Shown here: in pieces, positions 34,657 to 44,900 of the stretch
How positions within the stretch are numbered: position 1 is the first letter of the stretch
Layout of the letters: every line of letters begins with the position of its first letter
Assembly: GCA_020848905.1 (NCBI GenBank)
Contig: JADLHG010000059.1
Coordinates: 62,001-126,000, forward strand
Direction: 5' to 3'
DNA length: 64,000 nucleotides
Source of the DNA: Deltaproteobacteria bacterium
GTDB lineage: Bacteria > Myxococcota_A > Polyangia > GCA-2747355 > JADLHG01
Notes under the pieces: generated by a model
Databases searched by the model: none
Seen by the model: the letters and a program-made list of their open reading frames with translations, nothing else
What the model was told of the DNA's origin: nothing
Program-made: the position numbers and the translations under genes

Positions 34657-36547
34657 AGTAGTCGTGGAGCTGCCGCGGCGGCAGCGCCGCTCGCAGCGCG
34701 TTCACGATGGCCAGTAGGTCGATGGCCTCTTGCACGAGCGCTCCGGCCACCGGGGGCAGGTACCCGACCGCGGCGAAGACCATGCCGACGAGGCTCAGGA
34801 GCAATCCCCCGACGGCGCTCTGCAGGGCGATCTGCCGCAGCCTGCGCCCGACGTGGAAGAACTCGTCCACCCGCTGCAGCGACGAGTCCATGATCACCGC
34901 TCCGGCCGCCTCGGAGGTCACGTCGCTGTGCTGGCCGAAGGCCACGCCGACGGTCGCCAGGGTCAGAGCCGGCGCATCGTTGATCCCGTCTCCGAGGAAG
35001 ATCGTCGGGGCCTTCGCCATCTCCTCGCGCACGATGGCCACCTTGTCCTCGGGGCTCTGCTCGGCGAAGACGTGGTCGATCCCCACCTGCGCCGCCAGGT
35101 ACTCCACCTCCGACCGGCGGTCCCCCGACACGATCAGCAGCCGATGCAGGCGGTGCTTCGGCCCCAGGTGGTCGATGAAGCTCTTGCTGTCGCCGCGCGG
35201 CCGGTCCCGAAAGCGCAGGGTCGCCGCGTAGACCCCGTCGAGCACCACCATGGCCTCGAGCCCCGCGAGCTGCGGCGGCAGCGTCGCCTCGAGCTCGGGA
35301 TGTCGCTTGACGAGCATGACGCGGCTCGTGAGCTCAACCGCGCGGCCTCCCACGAGCCCCTGCACCCCCTGGCCCGGTCGCTCGTGATACGCGCCCGCCT
35401 CGAGGAGCTCGACCTTGGCCTCCTTCGCCGCGCGCAGCACCGCGCTCGCCAGCGGATGCTTCGAGTACTGCTCGAGGCTCGCCACGCGCTGCAGGAGCTC
35501 CTCCCGCGTCGTGGCTCCCGTCAGCACCACCTCCGTCAGCTCGGGCTTGCCGTGGGTCAGCGTGCCGGTCTTGTCGAGGATCATCGTCTGGCAGCGCTCG
35601 AGCTGCTCGAGCACCGCGGGGTCGCGGATCACGATGCCCCGCTTGGCCGAGAGCGACACGGCGCCGATGATCGCCACCGGGATCCCGATCAGAAGCGGGC
35701 AGGGGGTGGCCACCACCAGCACCGCGAGAAAGCGCAGCGGGTCGCCCGAGACCAGCCACGCCGCGAGCGCCGTGCCGAGCGCGATGGGCACGTAGAGCGC
35801 GCCGATCTGGTCGCCGAGGCGCCGCAGCCGAGGCCGCTTCTGCTGCGAGGCCTCCATGACCTTCATGATGCTCGCGTAGCGCGAATCCACGGCCCGCTTC
35901 GTGGCCCGGATCGTGAGCGCGGCCTCCCCGTTGATCGCCCCCGAGAGCACGGTCGAGCCGGGGGCCTTGCCGATCTGGTAGGGCTCCCCCGTCAGGTACG
36001 ACTCGTCCATCACGCCGTGTCCCTCGAGCACCTCGCCGTCCACGGGGCAGATCTCGTGGGGCAGGACCACCAGCTCGTCGCCCACGTCCACCTCGTGGAG
36101 CGCGACCTTGCGCACCCCCTGCGCCTCCTTGCGGTGCGCCTCCTGGGGCATGCGCCGCGCCAGGGCCTCGAGCGCCGACGAGGCACGCGCGACGGCGTAC
36201 CGCTCGAGCGCCACTCCTCCGGAGAGCATGAGCACGACCAGCGCCGCTGCGAGGAACTCGCCGAGCAAGACCGCGGCCACGATCGAAATCCCCGCGAGCA
36301 GGTCGGCCCCGAGGTCGCGCCGCACGAGCTTCACGCCGATATCGAGCAGGAGCGGGACGCCCCCCACGAGCAGGGTGACGTAGAGGGGGAGCAGCTCCGC
36401 CTCCCGCCCGACGTGGGTCGCGTAACGCAGGGCGAGGTGCACGCCGATGCCGACCAGCGTGGCCCAGGCGATGATCGCGGTGACGGAGAAGCTCTCGAGC
36501 CACGGCCCTCGGGCCCGCTTCGTCTCGTGGGCCGAGGGTTTCCGCAT
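34655..36547 (-). CDS. P1B-type metal-transporting ATPase with TPC motif
   Basis: A 630-residue P-type ATPase. Order: ~4 TM helices, the actuator domain with TGEPYQ (TGE), TM segment [18 protein letters not shown], phosphorylation site D325 in [11 protein letters not shown] dipeptide in [10 protein letters not shown], and [10 protein letters not shown]. The membrane motif is TPC instead of the CPC of typical Cu or Zn/Cd pumps, and there is no N-terminal CxxC metal-binding domain, so the metal cannot be predicted from these motifs. It starts 18 bp after ctaF and is the last gene of the oxidase operon. Its TAA stop falls in a dispersed repeat. Confidence 0.92.
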   Translation of the reverse strand: MRKPSAHETKRARGPWLESFSVTAIIAWATLVGIGVHLALRYATHVGREAELLPLYVTLLVGGVPLLLDIGVKLVRRDLGADLLAGISIVAAVLLGEFLAAALVVLMLSGGVALERYAVARASSALEALARRMPQEAHRKEAQGVRKVALHEVDVGDELVVLPHEICPVDGEVLEGHGVMDESYLTGEPYQIGKAPGSTVLSGAINGEAALTIRATKRAVDSRYASIMKVMEASQQKRPRLRRLGDQIGALYVPIALGTALAAWLVSGDPLRFLAVLVVATPCPLLIGIPVAIIGAVSLSAKRGIVIRDPAVLEQLERCQTMILDKTGTLTHGKPELTEVVLTGATTREELLQRVASLEQYSKHPLASAVLRAAKEAKVELLEAGAYHERPGQGVQGLVGGRAVELTSRVMLVKRHPELEATLPPQLAGLEAMVVLDGVYAATLRFRDRPRGDSKSFIDHLGPKHRLHRLLIVSGDRRSEVEYLAAQVGIDHVFAEQSPEDKVAIVREEMAKAPTIFLGDGINDAPALTLATVGVAFGQHSDVTSEAAGAVIMDSSLQRVDEFFHVGRRLRQIALQSAVGGLLLSLVGMVFAAVGYLPPVAGALVQEAIDLLAIVNALRAALPPRQLHDY

Positions 36548-36565
36548 GCTGCGACGACTTCGGGC

Positions 36566-36988
36566 TTACTTCGTGGCGGGAACGGCGGCAGGAACGGCGG
36601 CGGGAACGACGGCCGGCGGAGCGGCGAGCTTCTCGAGCGCCTTCTCCTTCTGCAGCGAGAAGGTGTCCTGCTCCTTCAGCACGTCCCCGCGCGAGGAGAG
36701 GTCGATGAAGATGATGGCGAAGAAGAGCACGAGGAAACCCAGCGAGCCGATGAAGACCAGGCTGAGAAAACGGTTCTCGAACTTCAGGTGCATGAAGTAG
36801 CCCACCACCAGCGAGGCCTTGATCACGGCCACGACCATCGCCACCGCGATGGCCGGCCCACCGAGGTCGAGGTACGAAACGCCGACGGTGAGAAGGGTGA
36901 GAAAGAGCAGCGCGCCGAAGATGCCGAGGTAGACCTTCACCGGCAGGACGTGGGGCGCGTGCGTCTCGGTCGACTGAGCGGCGGACAT
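36566..36988 (-). CDS. ctaF: Cytochrome c oxidase subunit IV
   Basis: A 140-residue protein with three TM helices (VYLGIFGALLFLTLLTVGVSYL, AIAVAMVVAVIKASLVVGYFMHL, SLVFIGSLGFLVLFFAIIFI). VIKASLVVGYFMHLKFE is the signature of the prokaryotic COX4 (CtaF/CyoD-type) family. This small subunit stabilises the oxidase core. The C-terminal ~45 residues form an extra charged, then Ala/Pro-rich tail (VVPAAVPAAVPATK) beyond the usual length. It follows ctaE by 10 bp in the oxidase operon. Confidence 0.92.
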   Translation of the reverse strand: MSAAQSTETHAPHVLPVKVYLGIFGALLFLTLLTVGVSYLDLGGPAIAVAMVVAVIKASLVVGYFMHLKFENRFLSLVFIGSLGFLVLFFAIIFIDLSSRGDVLKEQDTFSLQKEKALEKLAAPPAVVPAAVPAAVPATK

Positions 36989-36998
36989 GGGCCTCTCC

Positions 36999-37658
36999 TT
37001 ATTTCACGAGGTAGAGCAGCGGGAAGAGGAAGATCCAGATGATGTCCACGAGGTGCCAGTAGAGACCCACGTTCTCGACGGGGGTGTGGTAGCCCGGGCC
37101 GAAATCGCCCCGGTTGGCGCGCCGGAGCACCCAGAGCAGGACGCCGATCCCCGCCAGCACGTGTAGCCCGTGCAGCCCGGTCATGACGAAGTAGATGGCG
37201 AAGAAGATCTGCGGGTGGCCGGCGATCCCCTTGCCCTCGTAGAGCCGTCCGGGCAGCAGTCCGAGGTGGATCTTGTGCGCGTACTCGAAGTACTTGATGA
37301 CGAGGAAGGTGCAGGCCAGCGCGATGGTGGCGGCCAGGAAGAGGACCTGCTTCTTCCGATCGCCGAGCTGCGCCGCGCGCACCGCGAGCGCCATGGTGAG
37401 GCTCGAGGTCAAGAGCACCACGGTGTTCGTCGCGCCGAGGGGGACGTTCAGGTGCTCGTGCCCCGCGAGCATCGTCTCCGGGTAGAAGTACCGGATCACG
37501 GCGTAGGCCAGGAACACTCCGCCGAAGAAGAGCACCTCCTGGGCCAGGAAGAGCCACATCCCGAGCTTGGAGGACGACGCCTGCTGCTCCGGGGTGTGGA
37601 AGTGGTGCTGCAGGAACGCGGGGTGCTCGCCGTGAGCGGTCTGTGCGGTCGTGCTCAT
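36999..37658 (-). CDS. ctaE: Cytochrome c oxidase subunit III
   Basis: A 219-residue protein. I prefer ATG 37658 because AGGA is then 8 nt away; ATG 37664, two codons earlier, leaves only 2 nt. Five TM helices of the heme-copper oxidase subunit III family: LGMWLFLAQEVLFFGGVFLAYAVIRY, the GATNTVVLLTSSLTMALAV segment, YFEYAHKIHLGL, FAIYFVMTGLHGLHVLAGI and VENVGLYWHLVDIIWIFLFPLLYLV. The conserved Glu in helix 1 and the GLHGLHV motif are present. It lies 10 bp downstream of ctaD in the operon. Confidence 0.95.
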   Translation of the reverse strand: MSTTAQTAHGEHPAFLQHHFHTPEQQASSSKLGMWLFLAQEVLFFGGVFLAYAVIRYFYPETMLAGHEHLNVPLGATNTVVLLTSSLTMALAVRAAQLGDRKKQVLFLAATIALACTFLVIKYFEYAHKIHLGLLPGRLYEGKGIAGHPQIFFAIYFVMTGLHGLHVLAGIGVLLWVLRRANRGDFGPGYHTPVENVGLYWHLVDIIWIFLFPLLYLVK

Positions 37659-37668
37659 GTCCATGTTC

Positions 37669-39336
<1,668 letters not shown>

Positions 39337-39360
39337 GGGCTTTCCTAGGTCGGCAGTCGG

Positions 39361-40353
39361 CTACTTCAGCGACTTGATGTACTCGATGAGCGCGTTGATC
39401 TCTTTGTCCTTGAGCTGCCCCTGATAGGTGGGCATCACCGGCTGAAACCCCTTCACCACGTCCGCCCCGGGCTCCATCAGCGACTTGCGGATGTAGTTGT
39501 CGTCTACCCTCACCGTCGCCCCCGAGGCCAGGTTCTCGTCGGAGCCGAACTTGCCGGCGAGCGCGGGACCGGGCTTGCCCCCCTGGTCCCTGGTCGGGTT
39601 GTGGCAGCCCACGCACCCGCGGCCGGTGAAGAGCTTCTCGCCCCACTTGACCGGCCCGAGCTTCTCGCCGCCTCCAGCGTTGTCGGCCCAGCTCTGGAAC
39701 TCCAGCGGCGAGAGAACCTTCACCTTGGCGAACATCCCCGAGTGGCCGGTGCCGCAGTACTCGGTGCAGTAGATGTCGTAGGTCCCGGGGCGGTCGGCCT
39801 GGAACCAGAGCACGGTGTAGCGGTTGGGGATGACGTCCTTCTTCACGCGGAAGGCCGGCACGTAGAAGCTGTGCAGCACGTCGGTCGCCGACATGATGAG
39901 CTTGACCGGCTTGCCCACGGGGACGGCGAGCTCGGGCTGGCCGGTCACGTCGAGCGAGGGGTAGTCGAACTGCCAGTTCCACTTGCGCGCCAGCACCCGG
40001 ACCTCCATCGCGTCCTTCGGCGGCACGTTCATCCCCATCCAGTCGCGAAAGCCCCAGAGGAAGACCACGATCAGCAGGATGGCGGGGATCACGGACCAGG
40101 TGATCTCGAGCTTGCGATTGTGGTGATTCCCGCTGGTCGGGTGCGCCTGGTCGCCGCGCTTGCGGTACTTGAGCACGAAGAGGACCGTGACGAAAACGAT
40201 GGCCACGAAGAAGAACGTGCTCAGGTAGAGGATGAAGTAGAAGAGCGAGTCCACGTCCTTCGCGACAGCGGAGGCCTGGACGGGAAGCCAGGTCGTGGGC
40301 TCGCCGCCGCTCGCCGCGGGCGCGAGCAGCGAAAGGAAGCTCGTCGGATTCAT
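39361..40353 (-). CDS. ctaC: Cytochrome c oxidase subunit II with fused cytochrome c (caa3 type)
   Basis: A 330-residue protein. ATG 40353 overlaps the sco stop as ATGA. Two TM helices (LFYFILYLSTFFFVAIVFVT, LEITWSVIPAILLIVVFLWG), then the cupredoxin domain: ARKWNWQFDYPS, HSFYVPAFRVKKDVIPNRY and the CuA site CTEYCGTGHSGM. A mono-heme cytochrome c domain follows, with CVGCH and a distal Met in QPVMPTYQGQL. The fused heme defines a caa3-type oxidase. In relatives this subunit accepts electrons and passes them through CuA to heme a. Confidence 0.97.
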   Translation of the reverse strand: MNPTSFLSLLAPAASGGEPTTWLPVQASAVAKDVDSLFYFILYLSTFFFVAIVFVTVLFVLKYRKRGDQAHPTSGNHHNRKLEITWSVIPAILLIVVFLWGFRDWMGMNVPPKDAMEVRVLARKWNWQFDYPSLDVTGQPELAVPVGKPVKLIMSATDVLHSFYVPAFRVKKDVIPNRYTVLWFQADRPGTYDIYCTEYCGTGHSGMFAKVKVLSPLEFQSWADNAGGGEKLGPVKWGEKLFTGRGCVGCHNPTRDQGGKPGPALAGKFGSDENLASGATVRVDDNYIRKSLMEPGADVVKGFQPVMPTYQGQLKDKEINALIEYIKSLK

Positions 40354-41174
40354 GGGATCACCTGACGGTGGCGACGGTGACGCTCTTGCCGCCAATAGAG
40401 GGCCAGCACGATGGCCAGAATGAAGACCGTGACCACGCCACCCAGTCGCATTACGCCCAGCGCGAACGGGCCGTATCGCCCCGTCGCCGCGTCGTAGTGG
40501 AAGCAGCTCAGGATGAACTTCTCGATGGGCGAGCCGAAGCGTCCCGCGGAGGTCTCCATGAGCGCGAAGCGAAGGTCCCGCGGCGGGAAGTCGATGCCGT
40601 AGAGGTAGCGCGCGACCTTGCCGTCGCTCGTCAGAAAGAAGACCACCGCCGGGTGGGCGTACTGGTCCTGCTTCGCGTCGTAGCGGTACTTGAAGCCGAC
40701 CTGGCTCGCGAGCGCGGTGATGGCCTGCTGATCCCCGACGAGGAAACTCCAGTCGGCGGTGGGCTTGCCGAGCGCGCCGAGGTACGAGCCGCGCTTGCCC
40801 TTCGCGAGGGGGGGCTTCTCGCGCGGATCGATGCTCACCGTGACCATCCGGTAGCCGTCCCCGGGAAAGCGCCCCATGCCCTTGATCGACTGGACCAGGG
40901 CGTTGAGCTGCAGGCTGCAGAGCTGCGGGCAGCTGTAGTAGTTGAGCGTGAGGAGCACCGGCTTGCCCTCGGTCAAGTAGTCGCCGAGGCGCACGGCGCG
41001 GCCATAGTGATCGGTGAAGCGCAGGGAGAGGTCCAGCTTCTGGCCGAGGTGCTCGGCCACGGTGACCCCTTCCAGCTGCTTCGGTAGAGGCTCCATGCCG
41101 CGGGCGAGGGAGGGCACGAGGACCCACAGGGCCCCTGCGAGCACCGCGCGGCACGGCCAGGGCGGTGCACCCAT
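40350..41174 (-). CDS. SCO1/SenC family copper chaperone for oxidase CuA
   Basis: A 274-residue protein. The start ATG 41174 overlaps the upstream stop as ATGA. N-terminal signal/anchor (AVLAGALWVLVPSLARG), a thioredoxin-like domain with copper motif CPQLC (CxxxC) in LNYYSCPQLCSLQ, and a distal His in QYAHPAVVFFL. A C-terminal TM helix (ALGVMRLGGVVTVFILAIVLALYW) is an addition typical of this SCO subgroup. SCO proteins insert copper into CuA of subunit II; its place directly before ctaC supports that. Its stop overlaps ctaC. Confidence 0.93.
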   Translation of the reverse strand: MGAPPWPCRAVLAGALWVLVPSLARGMEPLPKQLEGVTVAEHLGQKLDLSLRFTDHYGRAVRLGDYLTEGKPVLLTLNYYSCPQLCSLQLNALVQSIKGMGRFPGDGYRMVTVSIDPREKPPLAKGKRGSYLGALGKPTADWSFLVGDQQAITALASQVGFKYRYDAKQDQYAHPAVVFFLTSDGKVARYLYGIDFPPRDLRFALMETSAGRFGSPIEKFILSCFHYDAATGRYGPFALGVMRLGGVVTVFILAIVLALYWRQERHRRHRQVIP

Positions 41175-41911
41175 CACCAAATCCTCGGAGAAAAAACCAA
41201 AAGCACGGCAGTGAAGTAAACCGAATTGCCTATCTCGATCAACCCCATATGTAGGGGCCGCCAATGCATAGCCGGCCCCGCGAGCGCGCGCAACAAGCTC
41301 GGCACGAAGGCCAAGGCCACCATCGGGCGGCCGAGAAGCAGGAGCGCCAGGGGGAGCGCCGCGTGATAGATCCATGAAACAACATGAAAAAGACGATTTC
41401 CGCGCTCCCGCAGGGCGGACCGGACAAAAAAGAGGCTCCCCAAGAAAAAGGCAAAACATAGCAAAGAGATGGATGCCGCCACGCGGTCCAGGGCGCCGGT
41501 GCCGAGGACGTAGCTCGCGGCCCCTCCCACCGAGAAGCCGGCCACCGAGGCCAGACCGTTCCAGAAGGTTCGCTCCCGGTGGCGGGCAGCGAAGTACGCG
41601 GCCACGAGGAAGGCGGGGGTGGCGGCGGCCCCGACGAGCGCCACGAGCGGGCGGCGGGCGAGCGGCAGGGCGAGCGCCGGGGCGGCCAGCATCAGGTAGA
41701 GCGCGGCGGAGCGGAGGGCCTCGGCCCGCTTCGGGTGGGCCCTGGCCTCACGAAAGGCGAAGAATTCCACGAGCGCGGCGCTACCCAGGTAGAGCAGGAG
41801 CGCTCCGACCAGGAAGGGAGCGTGCAGCCAGGAGGGCCTTCCGGCACCCAGGCCCAGCGCGAGCGGGACGGCCAGCATCGCCCAAGCGCCATGGGCCTTG
41901 GGGACGAACAC
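41174..41911 (-). CDS. YwiC-like polytopic membrane protein
   Basis: A 245-residue protein with about eight hydrophobic helices, starting with GTG at 41911. The N-terminus FVPKAHGAWAMLAVPLALGL matches the YwiC-like family, whose members begin with PKxHGAWxM. Function is not established; genes of this family occur near respiratory and nitrate or oxidase genes. Its stop overlaps the sco start (ATGA), so it is cotranslated with the oxidase assembly factor and probably takes part in oxidase biogenesis or quinone/heme handling, an inference from position only. Confidence 0.82.
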   Translation of the reverse strand: MFVPKAHGAWAMLAVPLALGLGAGRPSWLHAPFLVGALLLYLGSAALVEFFAFREARAHPKRAEALRSAALYLMLAAPALALPLARRPLVALVGAAATPAFLVAAYFAARHRERTFWNGLASVAGFSVGGAASYVLGTGALDRVAASISLLCFAFFLGSLFFVRSALRERGNRLFHVVSWIYHAALPLALLLLGRPMVALAFVPSLLRALAGPAMHWRPLHMGLIEIGNSVYFTAVLLVFSPRIW

Positions 41912-41921
41912 GCGCTCGGGC

Positions 41922-42410
41922 CTACGGGGTCTTCGGGGCGGCGGGCTTCGCGGGGTCTGCAGGTTTTACTGGTTCTGCTTGCTTAGCAGGGGTCGCGGGG
42001 GCGGCCTTGGCGGCGTCGGCGGGCGCCGGGGCCGCGGCCGGGGCCGGGGCCGGAGGCGCGGGGGGCGCCGCAGGGGCCAGGCGCGCCGGTTCACGGGCCA
42101 GGAGGTCCATCGCCCGGTCGATCGGGATGCGATAGCGGCCCTCGGCCTTGTTCACCTCGCCGTAGCTCGCGAGCTCGGCCTCCGCGCCGGCCTTGAGCGC
42201 GCGGATCTCCGTCGGGGTCACGCCGAGCTGACGCTCCTGCAGGAGCTCCTTCGTGCTCGTATAGAAGAAGGTGCGCGCGATCAGGATGCCGCCCGAGATG
42301 AGCACCACCAGGGCGAACATCCAGATCCAGATGGGCGCGAGAGGAATCGCGTCGGGCTCTACCGGAGGGTGCGCGCCGGGGGCGCCGTGCTCCGGTTCGT
42401 GATGGGACAT
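41922..42410 (-). CDS. Single-TM protein at the head of the oxidase operon
   Basis: A 162-residue protein from ATG 42410. A short His/Glu/Pro-rich cytoplasmic start, one TM helix (APIWIWMFALVVLISGGILIA), a ~65-residue soluble part ending in GRYRIPIDRAMDLLARE, and an Ala/Pro/Lys-rich disordered tail. The motif RIPIDRAMDLL resembles a segment found in small proteins of respiratory-complex clusters in related bacteria, so a role in assembly is plausible. It is the first gene of the operon and likely sets its translation, 10 bp before the YwiC-like gene. Confidence 0.78.
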   Translation of the reverse strand: MSHHEPEHGAPGAHPPVEPDAIPLAPIWIWMFALVVLISGGILIARTFFYTSTKELLQERQLGVTPTEIRALKAGAEAELASYGEVNKAEGRYRIPIDRAMDLLAREPARLAPAAPPAPPAPAPAAAPAPADAAKAAPATPAKQAEPVKPADPAKPAAPKTP

Positions 42411-42442
42411 GGTCGGCTCTCCACAGGAGGTCTGCGCTTCTG

Positions 42443-42471
42443 GGCTTACGACGGAGCGCGCACGGCGTCAA
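42443..42471 (-). promoter_or_regulatory. Possible sigma70-type promoter of the oxidase operon
   Basis: On the minus strand TTGACG (42471-42466) is followed after 17 nt by TAAGCC (42448-42443). The -35 matches 5 of 6 bases and the -10 is weak. It lies 33 nt upstream of the 42410 start codon. Confidence 0.3.
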
Positions 42472-42488
42472 GTCGGCGTCGCGCGCGG

Positions 42489-42520
42489 CTGTCGGCGGCG
42501 CGCACCTGTCGGCGGCGCGC
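42489..42520. repeat. Two 17-bp direct repeats
   Basis: CTGTCGGCGGCGCGC occurs at 42489 and again at 42506, separated by AC. It lies between the oxidase operon and the 42530 gene; significance unknown. Confidence 0.5.
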
Positions 42521-42529
42521 GGGGTCGTC

Positions 42530-43306
42530 TCAGCGAGGCGCTGGCGGAGCGCTGGGCCCTAACGGATGCGGGCTCCCCCACGGAATCGCGGAGGGAGGGA
42601 CCAGGCGCACGTCCTTGCCTGGCCGGCCGCGACGCCCGGCGAAGAGCAGCACCATCTCGAGGCGCGCCCCCGGCAGACCCGCACGGGCCAGGTAGTCGCG
42701 CAGCAGCGTGGCCTGTCGCCGGTCAGCACCGGAAAACTCGCTCGAGGAGCCGAGGAGCACGGTCGGGTGCGTGTGCACGTAGCGCACGGTGGCGACGTGC
42801 GAGGAGTCTCCGGACTGAACCGCGGCGAGCAGCTTGTCGACGCCCGCCTGCAGGTCGCGCGCTTCCACGCGCACGCGCCGCTGCAGCCGCCGCAGGAGGC
42901 CATCGTCGACGCGGGCGGAGGTGAAGACCACGCGGTGGAGCACCCGCCCCTCGGCATCGAGGGCCTCGAGCAGGCCGTGCTCGGCAGCGCGGCCCTGCTC
43001 CCAGAACGCCTCGTCCTCGGCCCGGACGGGCGCGGGGACCACGCGGGTGTCGCGAGGCCAGGCGGCCAGCCGCACGCGCAGGAAGTTCTCTACCAATAGA
43101 AAGAGGAGCTTGCCCCCGCCCGCGGACGGCTCGAGCGCGGCGCAGAGGCGGTCCAGGCGGGAGGTCGTCGGGCCGGGCCCGGGCGCAGCGGCTTCGACCG
43201 GGGCCGAGGCGAGCGCGAGGAGCACCCCGACGGCCAGCGCGCACGCGACCGGCGACGCCCTACGCGCGCACCGAGAGCCCGGGAGACAGAGGCCTGCACG
43301 TCGCAT
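42530..43306 (-). CDS. Secreted protein with possible JAB/JAMM-like motif
   Basis: A 258-residue protein from ATG 43306. Signal peptide (VACALAVGVLLALASAPVEA). The mature part starts with helices (LDRLCAALEPSAGGGKLLFLLVENFLRVRL), then EGRVLHRVVFTSARVDD, and a segment YVHTHPTVLLGSSSEFSGAD. His-x-His-Pro followed by Ser-x-x-Asp is the pattern of JAMM metalloproteases (HxHPx(6-7)Sx2D), though the spacing here is longer. The following helix (RRQATLLRDYLARAGLPG) also fits that fold. A secreted JAB-like peptidase would be unusual; the call is tentative. A sigma54-like site lies 15-30 nt upstream of the start. Confidence 0.65.
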   Translation of the reverse strand: MRRAGLCLPGSRCARRASPVACALAVGVLLALASAPVEAAAPGPGPTTSRLDRLCAALEPSAGGGKLLFLLVENFLRVRLAAWPRDTRVVPAPVRAEDEAFWEQGRAAEHGLLEALDAEGRVLHRVVFTSARVDDGLLRRLQRRVRVEARDLQAGVDKLLAAVQSGDSSHVATVRYVHTHPTVLLGSSSEFSGADRRQATLLRDYLARAGLPGARLEMVLLFAGRRGRPGKDVRLVPPSAIPWGSPHPLGPSAPPAPR

Positions 43307-43320
43307 GTGCAAGGAGCTGT

Positions 43321-43336
43321 AGCAAGTCGCTTGCCA
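43321..43336 (-). promoter_or_regulatory. Candidate sigma54 promoter for the 43306 gene
   Basis: TGGCAAGCGACTTGCT on the minus strand has one mismatch to TGGCACG-N4-TTGCW. The predicted start 43310 leaves a leader of only 4 nt before ATG 43306. Confidence 0.5.
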
Positions 43337-43500
43337 GCAGGAGCGGGAAGGAGAACTCGCGGCTTCGGGCACTTAGTGGCTCGACGGCGGTCGACGGGTG
43401 ACGCCGGTCGCCAGGCAGAAGGGCCTGGAGCCCCGGGCGGCGCGGCGACGAGGCGCGGGGAATCCTTGAAGGGACCGTCGAGGCAGGGCACCGAGAGGCC

Positions 43501-43516
43501 TGGAACGGCAGTTGCA
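43501..43516 (+). promoter_or_regulatory. Candidate sigma54 promoter for the 43574 gene
   Basis: TGGAACGGCAGTTGCA has one mismatch to TGGCACG-N4-TTGCW. It predicts a start near 43527 and a 47-nt leader with GGAGG before ATG 43574. Confidence 0.55.
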
Positions 43517-43573
43517 CAAGGGCCCGACCAAGCATCCTTCGTAGCTCAACGCACCTGACCCTGGAGGTTGGTC

Positions 43574-43981
43574 ATGACCCGTCTGTATTCGTACTGCGCC
43601 GTGACCCTTTGTGCCGTGCTGTTGGTCTCGTTCACGGTGGCCCCCGCGCACGCGGCGGTGCCAGGCCGATCCGGCGTGCGGCAGGCCGCCTCGGAGCTCG
43701 TGACGCGCGGCCGGAACGCCCTCAACAAGTTCGCGCTCGGCGCGATGCAGAGCGCCGAACGAAGCCCGGCGCGCCTCGGCACCACGGCGCAGATCCCGTG
43801 GCCCATCAAGACCGTGGGGATGGGCCTCTACGCCTGGGGTGTGGGCTCCTCGCTGCGGCACGCCCTGGAGACGAACAACGCCGTCGACATCCTCATCTTC
43901 GGCGCCATCTCGGTCGTGGGAGGCGCCCTCCTGCTCGAGGGGTTCGGCAAGTCCTTGAGCAAGCTCATCGGGAAGAAGTGA
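43574..43981 (+). CDS. Small secreted protein with C-terminal hydrophobic helices
   Basis: A 135-residue protein; ATG 43574 follows TGGAGGTTGG. Signal peptide ending PAHAAV. The mature part has a basic helix (QAASELVTRGRNALNKFALGAMQSAE), then two hydrophobic stretches (KTVGMGLYAWGVGSSLRHAL and AVDILIFGAISVVGGALLLEGF), ending Lys-rich SLSKLIGKK. It is probably an exported, membrane-associated protein. No exact family could be named, though the layout resembles exosortase-independent small secreted proteins that carry a 'maturation' helix after a short exported domain. Confidence 0.65.
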   Translation: MTRLYSYCAVTLCAVLLVSFTVAPAHAAVPGRSGVRQAASELVTRGRNALNKFALGAMQSAERSPARLGTTAQIPWPIKTVGMGLYAWGVGSSLRHALETNNAVDILIFGAISVVGGALLLEGFGKSLSKLIGKK

Positions 43982-44007
43982 CCCGTCTCCCCGCTGCTGG
44001 GCGAGCC

Positions 44008-44029
44008 CGCGGAGGCCTGAAGCCTCGCG
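44008..44029. terminator. Hairpin between convergent genes
   Basis: CGCGGAGGC and GCCTCGCG pair with one bulged G around a CTGAA loop, between the 43981 stop and the convergent 44070 stop. There is no T-tract; it may act as a bidirectional terminator or 3'-end stabiliser. Confidence 0.3.
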
Positions 44030-44069
44030 TCCGCATACGCCCGGCGCGGCCTTCCCGCCCTCCTGCGCC

Positions 44070-44882
44070 TCACTTCCCGAAGCAGAGCTTCAGCGCGTCG
44101 CCGTAGGTGCGGGCGAGCGCCTGATACCCCGCCCCCGTCAGGTGCAGCCCGTCGGGGGCGTTCAGCTCGGGGTGCGCGTCGATGTACGGCTGGAATTCGA
44201 CGACGCGACCGCGCGGCGCGCGCTTCGCCACCTCGGCCCGAATGAGCTGGTTCAGCACCGGCGCGGCGGCCGCGAGGCGGGCGTAGGTGCCGCTGAACTT
44301 CGTCTGATACGTGACCCAGAGCAGGCAGGGCACGCGCGGCAGGGCGTCGAGGCTGCGCACGATGGCGGCGGTGAGCGTGGAGACGTTGGCCGTCCCGCTC
44401 GCCACGTCGTTGATCCCGGCCTGGATCACCACCGCCTCCGCCCCGGCCGTCGCGGCGGCCTGCAGATCGGGCAAGCGGCTCGAGATCGTCGCGCCGGACT
44501 TCGCGCGCACCGTCACCGCGTAGCGTCCCACCGCGAGCTTCTGAAAGGGAGTCGTGGCGCCCACGGCCAGCGAGTCGCCCACGAGCCAGACGCGCGGCGT
44601 CCCCGAGAACGCGTCCGCCTTGCCACCACCGCCATCGGCCCGTCCGAGGTCGGGGCGCGAGCCGTCGCCCGGCCCGCCTCCGTCGCAGGGAGGGGTGCAG
44701 CCCGGTGCACTGTCCGAGGGCGGCGACCCGTCGCCGAAGTGCATCGCGTCTCCTCCCGAGCCGAGGTCGCTCGTCCGGGCGTCCTCCCCCGAAGCGCCGC
44801 CGCTGCCACCGCAGCCGAGGAGCGCCGCCGCGCCTGCCACGAGGAGCGCGCCAACCAGCGGAAAGCGTCGCACGAAGAGCAT
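44070..44882 (-). CDS. SGNH/GDSL-family esterase lipoprotein
   Basis: A 270-residue lipoprotein from ATG 44882 (lipobox LLGC), with a ~70-residue D/G/S-rich linker. The catalytic domain has block I VWLVGDSLAVGA (Ser nucleophile), block III QAGINDVASG (Asn) and block V PDGLHLTGAGYQ (Asp-x-x-His). It belongs to the SGNH hydrolases, which cleave acyl esters of sugars or lipids. It lies only 18 bp downstream of the long que/glycosyltransferase operon and may be its last gene, but its linker style matches the lipoproteins elsewhere in the window. Confidence 0.88.
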   Translation of the reverse strand: MLFVRRFPLVGALLVAGAAALLGCGGSGGASGEDARTSDLGSGGDAMHFGDGSPPSDSAPGCTPPCDGGGPGDGSRPDLGRADGGGGKADAFSGTPRVWLVGDSLAVGATTPFQKLAVGRYAVTVRAKSGATISSRLPDLQAAATAGAEAVVIQAGINDVASGTANVSTLTAAIVRSLDALPRVPCLLWVTYQTKFSGTYARLAAAAPVLNQLIRAEVAKRAPRGRVVEFQPYIDAHPELNAPDGLHLTGAGYQALARTYGDALKLCFGK

Positions 44883-44900
44883 GCGCGTCGATTATAGCGG

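Noticed and set aside
34730-37042. Plus-strand open frame of 770 codons
   Set aside because: Antisense of the ATPase and ctaF genes; composition is charged and featureless.
43537-43560. tRNA-like GTAGCTCAA segment
   Set aside because: No acceptor stem, anticodon stem or T-loop (GGTTCGA) can be formed around it.
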